From assembly GCA_022478985.1 (NCBI GenBank), contig JAKSZP010000014.1, positions 310,001 through 374,000 on the forward strand: DNA of 64,000 bases. Reading direction: 5' to 3'. Of this stretch, positions 34,294-43,467 are shown in pieces (position 1 is the first letter of the stretch; every line of letters starts with the position of its first letter). Under the pieces are notes generated by a model. The model ran no database searches. It was not told the DNA's origin and saw only the letters and a list, made by a program, of their open reading frames with translations. The DNA comes from Massospora cicadina (taxonomy: Eukaryota; Entomophthoromycota; Entomophthoromycetes; Entomophthorales; Entomophthoraceae). A program made the position numbers and the translations under genes.

Positions 34294-36044
34294 AATTCCT
34301 CACTGAACCAATTTGGTAACCCTTCAGCTCCCAGAAATCATTGCCAGGATGTTCTCAAAGAGTGACAGGAGATAAGAATCTGACTCTCTAATCATTAACT
34401 TGCTGAAGTCCACACATGGGTGGAGCTCACCACTAGCTTTAGGTAATGGCAGGATAGGGGAGACCATGAATGGTTTGTATGGTACAATTGAAACAGATGT
34501 TAGCATGGAATCAATTTGCTCCTTAATGATTCCTTTTATCTTTGGTTCAAATTATAGATTGGGCATCCACATAGCAAGTCAGAGACTGATTGAACTAAAG
34601 TTGAGAGATAATAAACCACAGAAGTCTAATTTTAGAGCTCAAATCTTCCCAAGCACATTGTCAAACTTAGCATATAATTTGGATAAGGAGTATTGGTGGC
34701 TTCTCTGGAGAGTATACACATCTTAGATGATGTAGACTTTCAGGTTATGAATTTTTACTGGGCAGGTAAGAAATCAGTGGGTAAATTATGACCTCTTATT
34801 TATCATATTGAATTGAGTGGAGAAACAGTGCAACCATTTCATCCCCAGAACCAGGAAACATGTTAGGTGGTTCAGGGTGAAGAATTTTTCTTCAAACATA
34901 TTTTCACCTTTTCCAATTTGAAGATTGCTGGTTTTTATGCAGAAAAGTAACAGATTTTGTAAAATTGGCTTTAAGTCATCTTTCTCGCCTTCTTTGGAGA
35001 ATATTTAAATTTTTGTGCTAATTAAAGTTGTAGATAGTTCTCTATAGCCCAAAGTCTAATAAGGCAATCACCTCTTCTACTTGGTACTTGGTGTTAACTA
35101 CTTTAAGTATCAAGTGTAAATAGGACTAATGTGCAGTGGTTCCTTTTTTGGCACAAGTATAATGAAATAGGAATTAGTAGTGCAACTTACTCAAGCCTTT
35201 CTGGACAGGCCATTATGAGGTTGCTAGTTTTGTAGCTTAACGTTCTCCTTTTGAGCCCATGGGCAGTTCTGTTTAGAAATTACAATCAATGTATAAAGGT
35301 TAAGATTCCCTACGGTAAAAGCCCTTCCTGCTAATTCTTAATCCCTTTTGCATACATGATTCCATTTAGTTCTAGCAATTTTAAGCTGACGCTCCACATC
35401 CATAATGAATAATATCTCTTCCTCCAAATTATCAGCTAGGCGCGTTGTCATCAAGGCTGAAAGAAAGTCCAGATGTAAGCATGGTCTTAACATTAGTGGT
35501 AAATGTGTTTGAGTAATCTTAGCTTCCTGGGCAGAGGACAGAATAAGCATGCTTAATTTTCTGCTGATATCTTCACTGGGAAGTCAACAGGGCTGACCTG
35601 GATAAATCTTGGGCCTCATTGGGACAGCCGCTTGGTTAGTTTAATAGAGACAGTCATCAAGAGTCTCATGCAGAATCTCTTGTTTGCACTTGAGAGTCCT
35701 AACCCGGTTGCATGTTTATCTAGTAACTCTTTCAACATATGGAGATTTGATAAGCAAATTTATTGTCTTCCCATTCTCTTTGTTAAACGACCTTAAACCA
35801 ACCCTGGTAAAAAAACCTTGTGGAATCTTTACAAGGGTATTATAACATATGACGGGCTAATTATGATATAAGTAGTCTCATCATTAAAAGTTACTTGTAA
35901 TAATCACTTTGTCATCCAATAAATTCTAAGCATCATGAACGCCAATGAAATACTGACTCAAGCATGGTGGTAGGATTCTGACACTTGGTGAGTACAGATC
36001 TCTGATAGGTACTACTCTTAAAGTGCTCCAAATGGACAAAAAGG
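34294..36044 (-). pseudogene. Gypsy-A 5' part (gag, protease, RT start), decayed
   Basis: At 34506-34324 the minus-strand frame reads VSPILPLPKASGELHPCVDF and ESDSYLLSLFENILA. That corresponds to the RT stretch around 'KKDGSxRxCVDYRxLN ... DxYPLPxIDxxL'. It precedes the RT remainder that now lies at 13190. Further right (upstream on the minus strand) gag and protease are expected, but only weak frames remain, such as 35550-35338 (NLEEEILFIMDVERQL). No zinc knuckle or protease active site could be confirmed. Confidence 0.6.
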
Positions 36045-37109
36045 TGATTGAATATAAGTGATTTAACAGAAGGGTTCTTTTCAGTAATGGACAAGTTATT
36101 GGGTAGAACCAACCAGGTTATATCCACATGAGAGAAAGTATTCTGGAAAGCATTTTGTTTATCTGCATACACTATTACAAGGGTAAACATTTTCATAGAT
36201 AAGTGTTTAAGTTATATTTAAACAAAAAACTGCTCCTTGTCTCCAGAAGAGACCAAGTGAGAGGCCACCAAATGACTGAGATCAGTGTTTTGATCAATGT
36301 AGTAAGCACTTATTCTTTTTAGTTTATATGACAAGCTTATAATAAAAAAAGTATTCGAGGTGGGTCAACCTTGGGACAAATATACCACACCAAGAATTTT
36401 TCTAGCCAGTACAGGTTTCGAACTCAACCTGCACTAGGGGTGGAAGCAGTTTTACCCGCTCAGCTAACCACCCTTAAGCTTATAATAATAGTAAAAGCTG
36501 ATTTACTTCAATCAATACAAAGCTAGATCTGCAGAAGAATTCAGAATTAAGGTAAGCAATAGCCTTAAAGATGTATATATATGTGAGGGAAAAATCAGAT
36601 AAACTTATTCAAGTCTAAATGACTATTTCTTATATAAGTTTAGGGGTATTTTCATTATTTTGTAACTACAACAAGAAATTATATAATATATTTTGCAATA
36701 ACACCAATTTTAAAGCTAATATATAAGTTTGGTCACATCACTTTAATAAGAGGCTTGTTTGAGATTCAAATATGGTTGTGATTTTTAAATTCTATATGCA
36801 CATGGTTTGGTTTAAGTGATTAGTATCAATTTCTAAGTGCAGTCAAAAATTTCATGATTTGGATCCTATGTATAGGGCGAGCCTTTCATTCCTTCTGTTC
36901 AGGAAAGGCATTTATAAATGTGGCGTTATCTGATAGTTTTATAACAACTTGTAAGTTCAGATTGAAAAGCCTTGGATTTAACAGATACCCAAAATTATAA
37001 AAGATCCAAAATTTAATACAGTTTAAGTACCTTTTTTTGTATGGATTCTAAAATTACCATTATTTCTATTTAAGTAATATGATGGCTAGGAATATCCTGT
37101 ACCATCACA
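36045..37109 (-). repeat. Gypsy-A 5' LTR
   Basis: Partner of 9046-10731. Minus-strand ends are TGTGATGG (37109) and AATCA (36045). Without the SINE it measures about 0.92 kb. The terminal hairpin is at 37080-37109 (ATGG...CCATCACA, with the left arm slightly decayed). The right flank is ORF1 sequence of unit U1. Confidence 0.7.
36346..36475 (-). mobile_element. tRNA-derived SINE, short form
   Basis: A 130 bp insertion in the gypsy-A LTR with an exact 13 bp target duplication aagcttataataa (36333-36345 and 36476-36488). The other LTR lacks it. On the minus strand it begins with a tRNA-like head: A box TAGCTGAGCGG and B box GAGTTCGAAACC, about 35 bp apart. It ends CCCAAGGTTGACCCACCTCG followed by a run of T, a Pol III stop signal. 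The 3' end matches the long SINE at 2441. The tRNA-like part runs straight into a short body. A real tRNA gene is unlikely because no complete cloverleaf forms and a target duplication is present. Confidence 0.8.
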
Positions 37110-37463
37110 GAGGCTGGATTGTTGCAAATGTGCAAGGACAAGCATGGTGCTTGGCCCATTAGGGACCACAAACTGGAGGATAGGATTAAAATATATATAT
37201 TTGGCCAACCCATTTAATATTCCTTGGTGTACCACTATGGGGGAGATGGGTCGGAAAACCTTTAAACTGAACCACAAGAGTGTTACCATAGGTATCAGGT
37301 GCAATAAATGGTTAGGATGATCCTTTTGAATATAAAGAAATAGTTGCCACCATCATAACTTTAGATTTGTTAAGTAAGCCAAGTTCAAAATCCCCTTGTA
37401 GAGACAAAAATTGTGAAGCTGACAAGCTTTATAAATACAAAAACCCCTTTGATGATATCACCA
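37110..37463 (-). pseudogene. LINE-type ORF1 middle part, unit U1
   Basis: The minus-strand frame 37304-37086 contains NPILQFVVPNGP, identical in its core to a frame at 51520-51560, and HQGILNGLA where the other copy has HQELMDGLEA. DNA of this segment also matches 7186-7530. It is cut on the left by the gypsy-A LTR and on the right by the gypsy-E LTR. The missing N-terminus is found beyond gypsy-E at 53672-53930. Confidence 0.65.
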
Positions 37464-38297
37464 TGTCAGGATTAGGGTTCTTAACAATTTTTCAATTCTT
37501 CTTAAGTGAGTGTTCATTGTCCAAATTTTTTAGTTATTTAAATTCAATTCAATTTGATTGTGATTGTTTTTTATTCACTTTATTCAATTTGAATCAATTT
37601 GAAATGGAACATTTCAATTCAATATTGATTAATTATAATCATCTGTTTTAGGAATGTACTCAAATCAAAGTTGCATTAAAGTCTTCTTGTAAACTTTTGA
37701 GGCCGTGTGGACTTTAAAACTGTAGCGCATTGTGCAGTACCCTCAATGCATCAATTTACCACCTTGCATCCCTAATCATTTGAGGTAATGTACCCAAAAT
37801 TATTATAGTTTAAATAAACAAGGCTAGCTAAGTGTAATCTTATGCTAGCCTAAAAAGATTTTAATACAACTAGATCTTGACTGTCTTTTATAATAGCTAT
37901 GATTATTTGGAACCTAGTACTTTAATTACAGTTCTTTCTATCCAGTGTGCTGGTAAATATTGTGATGCCAACTGCCCAGGCCCATTTGCCACCTCCAGAC
38001 CAGAAACCCTAATTGAACTTCTTGTTGAATAATTTGCCAAAGGTAGAACCTTTCACCAAGCCAGCAGACATTCTATCTATCATATACTACTATTCTACCC
38101 TTTCCCTTTAGGGTATATAGTAATATACATAATTCTCAATTGTACCAGAAATCATTTAGGACGCTACTCTCCTTTTGCTCACCTTGCACAAGCTTTTATA
38201 GTAGGAGTACTAGTGACCACAAATCTATCTGGATTTAATATCAAGGCCTTTACAATTCATATCATAATGAAAGTCACCTTCAAGCTGGTTCCTTAAA
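37464..38297 (+). repeat. Gypsy-E 5' LTR
   Basis: An 834 bp repeat, TGTCAGGATTAGGG to ccttaaa, whose partner is 50096-50419 plus 53169-53671 (825 bp). The left ~330 bp are only roughly three-quarters alike, but 37884-38122 is identical base for base to 53259-53497. The left flank is cacca and the right flank tggta, so the duplication is no longer legible, but both flanks are parts of one ORF1 copy. Confidence 0.75.
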
Positions 38298-39444
38298 ATA
38301 TGCTAGCTTCCATATTGAGCTGATTCATTCAGGACAGTTCAGGCGGTTCAGTGGTCACCTATATCAGTATGTTATTATTTTTTACACACTTGTTTGGGAC
38401 TGTGTAACTTACAGGCCTCATAATCTACCTCATAGTAATAATAGCTACTCAGGAACGTTACCAACAACTTATGGTGAACCAATTATTCCTGCCAGGTTCA
38501 CACATTAGTAATTATTCAAGTGTCAGCAAAGCAACCCACTAGCAGTGAGCATCAAGGTAATCTGGATGTTCTATCATTTGCAGTATAAGAATTTGAATTT
38601 GAAACAGGGAAGTTTACAGCAGATCTAAAAAAGTCAATCATGTGGCTAATCAGTCAATTGGAAACCCCCGACAGTGGTTTGCCAAGGAAAATTTGGAAGA
38701 CCCTGCTTTTTGACACAACTACCCACGTTATTGTCAGGAACTAGTTTGTCAAGTCAGTCTAATGACCAACGTACATGAAAAGCGTCAACAGATTAAGAGC
38801 TTCAACAAGGTCCTGATGAAAGAAAGCCCTATTGTGACAAATTTACTAGTTTAAAGAAACTAATATGCCATTATGACACAGAAGCATGTTTCCTGATCAA
38901 GGAGAAATTGGCCCTACAATATAAAGAATTCCTGGCCCATCATCAGTTGCCAGAAATTTATAATGACCTAGTAAAAAATTATGTTTATTGGGGGTAAGTT
39001 TGAACAGTTACCCAAGGATTTGCAACACTATGATAGAACAGAAAATAATGCCAAGAATTCCAAAAGTGGGAGTACATCAAAATATAGAAGCCTTTTTCTT
39101 AAACTCTACCCTAATGAAGGAGGAGTATTTAAACTTAAACTTTAAGAAAAGAAACGTCGCATTAAGGAGGAAAGTTGTATATACCGTGGAGACAAGAGGC
39201 ATCTAGTTGTTGCATGCTTTAAAACTCCCCAACCACTATTAACTTGACAAGTGAGCAAACTTCTACAAGATTAGCAATTATTGTAGTGATAATAAAGTCT
39301 TTTCTCAACTCTACAAGACTATTCAGAAACACTTGTCCAATAAGGGCCAAGAAGTTACAACCTGGGCCTTACTGGACACTGGGGCCATGACCATTTTCAT
39401 GGACTACATCAAATTTAAGGCATTAAGAGGGTCTCCTCTCATAA
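38298..39444 (+). pseudogene. Gypsy-E gag and protease start
   Basis: Around 38560-39200 frames read as a decayed Gag. PRQWFAKENLEDPAF and SKSGSTSKYRS are followed by CIYRGDKRHLVVAC, a zinc knuckle whose second Cys is Arg. Near 39360 TWALLDTGAMTIFMDYIKFK is a retroviral-type aspartic protease with its DTGA triad intact. The protease is interrupted at 39444 by LTR-G and continues at 42310 (LKEKAKLSNGIVLDV). Gag is the particle protein; the protease would process the polyprotein. Several stops are present. Confidence 0.7.
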
Positions 39445-40580
39445 TGTAAGTCCCGAAGAACATCCTCTGGGCGTCAATCAGGCCATTTTTCCATTCCCAA
39501 GAAAGAAGGTACTAAAGAGGATGGTCATACTCCTCATTACTCAGGGCGATCTCGCTCACATGGCAGATGAGCGCTGGGTAACAGCCCTTCCGCTTTGGAT
39601 CCCACTACCAGTACCAACACTCTCCTCAGCAGAACTGTTATGAGGAATCAGTGAAATCTGCATTGAGATCGTCAAAATAAAATTAATTGCAACTAATTTT
39701 AGTGTCAATCAGCCAATGCTCAGATTTCAAATGGTCAAAAAGGTATGAAGACTGATCTATCAGCTGGAATGCCTGACAGTTGCAATTTGGTTAACCCGAT
39801 GATTGAAAAAATCTCCCCCTCCCAAATCCACTGGGCATCACCCCCAATGGGCAGGTAGAAGCATCAGACAAAATCAATGAGGTTTCAAAGCTTCCTGCCA
39901 GTAAATTGGGCATTGTGCCTATTGCAATGCTACTGACTGAATAAATGGCCCAGTGACTGAGTATGGGTGGGTTGGGCGTCCCAAACCTGTTCCCAACCAA
40001 ATGGGTCCACCCATATGTGGGGTGGTCTTGGGGGATTTTCACTGCTCGTCGGCTCAAATGCCATCACATCAACCATAGGAAACATAGCCGAGATTTGGTT
40101 TGGACATTTGAGGTTGAACTGACTGCAACCCGGCCTGCCACCAAATTTTGCAATGTCAGTCCCCAGGGAACTAACCCGCACATTCCTGAATAATTCACCG
40201 CTTAGGTTAAACTGACTGCAACTTGGCCTGCCGCCAAATTTTGCAATGTCAGTTCCCAGGGAACTAACCCGCTCATTCCCAAATAATTTGCCACTGAGGT
40301 TGAACTTGTGAAACCCAATCCCAGCTTGTTTCCCTCCAAATTGACGACTATTTAATCAGTCACATCGCACTGAGAAAATTGTTAGTCAATTTTCCTTCCT
40401 AAATTTTCCAATAAAAACGACCCCCCCAAAAACTGTTTTTATATGTTGAAAATTAAGCTCCTTCCAGTTCCATATTTGTTGTACCAGCAGCAGTGCCTCT
40501 GGCATTCTGGTTTGCCTTTTGGGTGCTCTGGCATCTGGGCTGGCAGGTCAGTCTAATTCTTACTTGCTGTTCACCTGACA
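39445..40580 (+). repeat. LTR-G left LTR
   Basis: Contains two to three internal ~85 bp sub-repeats near 40130-40310 (aattttgcaatgtcagt(t/c)cccagggaactaacccgc) that recur in the right LTR at 41870-42020. A plus-strand reading near the start (FPFPRKKVLKRM, TQGDLAHMADERWVTALPL) resembles the frame at 55474-55686. The terminal segment also matches window positions 54-142. Confidence 0.8.
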
Positions 40581-40639
40581 TAATTGACCAACCATCAATC
40601 TCTACCATTTCCACCTTTCTCGTAGATATTGGCACAGCA

Positions 40640-41179
40640 ATGGCCCCTTCTTTCCAACTGAATCAGGTCATGAAGAAGGTTATCCCTGCCCACATTAGTC
40701 CTGTCCCACTCAAAACTCCAAACCCATACCCCATAGTTGCCGCGGCTACCTTGCCCATGTCAGTGGGGTCTGACATCTCAACTTGTAATGAGTCTGCTCC
40801 CCAAAGCCCAGTAGTCCCCCAGCTGTCGCCCTTCAAAGGTACAATTTCCATGGAATTAGAACCGATCATTGTCAAAAATGGAGAAGAGGCCAAGGAAGAG
40901 GCTATACTGGCATCCCAGAAATCGCGACATTCCATCCAATATCTCATGGTCTGGAAAGGGTATATGGCCTATGAGAACAGTTGGGGCAAGGCGCGTGATT
41001 GCACAATTTCCATGATCCTGGTTGAAGCGTTCCACATATCCCACCCCAAGATTCTCTATTTCTCCCAAAAACCTGCATCAGTAATGGTGATCAAGTCACC
41101 CAAGGCGCACAAGAATGTGGCTCTCGTACAATTTCTGGTGTTGAAGCCCTTCCCTTGGAAAAAGGGAAGGGTAATGTAA
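40640..41179 (+). CDS. Chromodomain-only protein of LTR-G
   Basis: This is the one clearly open element gene in the window: 179 codons from MAPSFQLNQVMKK to WKKGRVM, its stop lying in the first bases of the right LTR. The frame is also open upstream to 40493 in the LTR, but the ATG at 40640 lies in the interior and is preferred. Residues 74-136 form a chromodomain: IQYLMVWKGYMAYENSW and ILVEAFHISHP match the (Y/F)LVKWKGY ... NTWEP ... EEFHxxHP pattern. Trp105 and Trp115 supply two cage aromatics; the first is not evident. Residues 1-70 are Pro/Ser-rich, possibly a Gag start. Chromodomains on gypsy integrases bind methylated histone H3 and guide insertion; here the domain is detached from any integrase. 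Function without integrase is unknown. Confidence 0.65.
   Translation: MAPSFQLNQVMKKVIPAHISPVPLKTPNPYPIVAAATLPMSVGSDISTCNESAPQSPVVPQLSPFKGTISMELEPIIVKNGEEAKEEAILASQKSRHSIQYLMVWKGYMAYENSWGKARDCTISMILVEAFHISHPKILYFSQKPASVMVIKSPKAHKNVALVQFLVLKPFPWKKGRVM
41157..41174 (+). promoter_or_regulatory. Polypurine tract of LTR-G
   Basis: GGAAAAAGGGAAGGGTAA directly before TGTAAGTCCC of the right LTR. It doubles as the 3' end of the chromodomain ORF (codons for lysine, glycine and arginine), so coding and replication signals overlap. Confidence 0.65.
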
Positions 41180-42309
41180 GTCCCAGGGAACGTCCTCTGG
41201 GCGTCAATTGGGCCATTTTTCCATTCCCAAGCAAGAAGGTACCAAAGAGGATGGTCATACCCCTCATTAATCAGGGCGATCTCGCTCACATGGTAGATGA
41301 GTGCTGGGTAACAGCCCTTCCACTTCAGATCCCACTACCAGTACCAACACTCTCCTCAGCAGAACTGTTATGAGGAATCAGTGAAATCTGCATTGAGATC
41401 GTCAAAATAAAATTAATTGCAACTAATTTTAGTGTCAATCAGCCAATGCTCAGATTTCAAATGGTCAAAAAGGTATGAAGACTGATCTATCAGCTGGAAT
41501 GCCTGACAGTTGCAATTTGGTTAACCTGATGATCAAAAAATCTCTTCCCTCCCAAATCTGCCGGGCATCACCCCCAATGGTCAGGTAATAGCATTGGACA
41601 CCATCAACGAGGTTTTGAAGCTTCCTGCCAGTAAATTGGGCGTTGTGCCTGATGCAATGCCACTGACCAAACAAATGGCCCAGCGACTGAGCATGGGCAG
41701 GTTGGGCGTCCTGAACCTGTTCCCAACCAAATGGGTCCACCCATATGTGGGGTGGTCTTAAGGGATCCTGCCGCTCGTCAGCTCAAATGCCGTTGCATCA
41801 ACCATTAAAAATGTAGCCAAGCTTTGGTTCAGACATTTGAGGTCAAACCAACTGCAACTCAGCCCACCGCCAAATTTTGTGATGTCACTCCCCAGGGAAC
41901 TAACCCGCCCATTCCCAAATAATTTACCACTTAGGTTGAACCAACCACAACTCAGCCTGCTGCCAAATTTTGCGATGTCAGTTCCCAGGGAACTAACCTG
42001 CCCTTTCCCAGATAATTTGTCGCTGAGGTTGAACTTGTGAAACCTGATCCCTGCTTGTTTCCCTCCAAATTGACAACTATTTAATCAGTCATATTGCACT
42101 GAGAAAATGTAGGTTGGTTCTCCTTCCTTAAATTTTCCAATAAAAACAACCCCCCAAATCCCATTTTTATATGTTGAAAATTAAGCTCCCTTCCAGTTCC
42201 ATATTCGTCATACCAGCAGAAGTGCCTCTGGCATTCTGCTTTGTCATTTGGGTGCTCTGGCATCCAGGCTGGCAGACCAGTCTAATTCTTACTTGCTGTT
42301 CGCCTGACA
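41175..42309 (+). repeat. LTR-G right LTR
   Basis: Partner of 39445-40580, aligned end to end with scattered substitutions. The frame at 41155-41373 (WAIFPFPSKKVPKRM, NQGDLAHMVDECWVTALPL) is open for 72 codons and gives the cleanest version of the motif shared with 55474-55686. Confidence 0.8.
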
Positions 42310-43130
42310 CTTAAAGAGAAAGCCAAATTATCTAATGGGATAGTTTTGGATGTTTGTTGCGGAATACTATCCCTTTAAGGTCAACATTGGAGTATGAAGA
42401 TTCAGTAAGCAATTTTCAGTAATGGACTAGAAACATTCCCAGTTGTATTTGGTTTTAAAAGATGGCAGGAAGCTCATTGTAATATCAACTGAGACAATCT
42501 AACTGACAACTTCAACCAGGAAGGAGTTTCAAGTTCAGAAAATTACAGACAGGGATCTACTCAATTAGACACCCTAGCTACGCTTCATTGAGCCACTTAC
42601 AAACAACCAGAAAAATAACCTATTCAAGGAGATACTTGGATGCCAAGATGTATTCAGTGAAGAGACTTGTAAGACCCTGCCACCACGCCAGGATTGTGAT
42701 TCAAAAAATTTAAATATGTCAGGGAAAATGCCTAGTTGAAAATGTTTTGCTACAACTCACCATTAAGGATTATTACTAAAACATTATCTAAAATAAAACT
42801 TAGACAATGGATTCATGAGACAGTCAAACTCACCATGCTCCCTCCTATTTTTGTCAAGAAATGAGATAGAGGCCTGAGACCTTGTGTAGATTAATCTAAT
42901 CTAAGCTCAATTACAATTAAAAATAGATCTTTAGTCCCATTAGCAGAACAATTAAGTGACAGTTTAACAGGGGCACGTATATTCACCAAATTGATTTAAG
43001 TAATTCCTTTTGGGCTATGTAATGTCCCAAAAGCTTAGCAAGCCTTAATGACAGGTTTACTATAATCACATTGTTATATCTAGCCTTGTAGATGATAATT
43101 TCCATAAATTAACTGCACAGGTTCAGTTAT
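42310..43130 (+). pseudogene. Gypsy-E protease end and RT start
   Basis: Begins LKEKAKLSNGIVLDV, the continuation of the protease broken at 39444. Around 42840-43020 the RT reads LRPCVDxSNL, IKNRSLVPLAEQLSDSLTGA and RIFTKLI, then jumps to VIPFGLCNVPKA, so about 30 residues of the palm are deleted. It continues to YLALVDDNF near 43070, a damaged YxDD motif. Stops are frequent. Confidence 0.65.
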
Positions 43131-43462
43131 GTGCATAATTCACATTGCTTGATAGTAGTATAGATATATGAGTGATAATAGTATGTATACTATTATCCAT
43201 AGCTGAATAAATAAACAAGGTTGAAATATGGTCCAACACTAAACTTGAAATGTTCCACAATTTACTTACTATACTGACAAATTGGGGACTTCTTCTCTCT
43301 TCCAGCTGAACTGAATATATCATAGATTCAGAGGGTTCCTGGCCTTAATTCCCATCATGCTAAGTTGGCAGAGATTTGCTTAAAAGGTCTGCTTCTTTTT
43401 TAAGGATATCCAATCCTTAATCTTTACCATATAAAGAAGTCTGAAAGCAATTTTACTACAAC
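43131..43462. other. Unresolved segment before the TRIM
   Basis: AT-rich, no readable frame. It is joined to 45771 once the TRIM and one copy of its target duplication are removed. It may be RT sequence of gypsy-E or part of the gypsy-C-like fragment to the right. Confidence 0.3.
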
Positions 43463-43467
43463 AATAA

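Larger units (their letters stand above)
39445..42309 (+). mobile_element. Non-autonomous LTR element LTR-G with chromodomain ORF
   Basis: Two LTRs of 1136 and 1135 bp (39445-40580, 41175-42309), TGTAAGTCCC to CCTGACA, enclose only 594 bp. The flanks cataa and cttaa fit a 5 bp target duplication with one change. Removing the element rejoins the protease frame of gypsy-E (FKALRGSPL, then LKEKAKLSNG). A polypurine tract precedes the right LTR. The LTRs are very similar, so the insertion is fairly young. It lacks RT and integrase and must have been mobilised in trans. Confidence 0.85.

Noticed and set aside
36410..36475. Candidate tRNA gene (A and B boxes)
   Set aside because: No full cloverleaf can be drawn, and the unit is part of a 130 bp insertion with a target duplication, so it is a SINE head.
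39445..42309. Simple segmental tandem duplication
   Set aside because: TG/CA ends, a near-perfect 5 bp duplication, the polypurine tract and rejoining of the protease frame on excision favour an LTR element.
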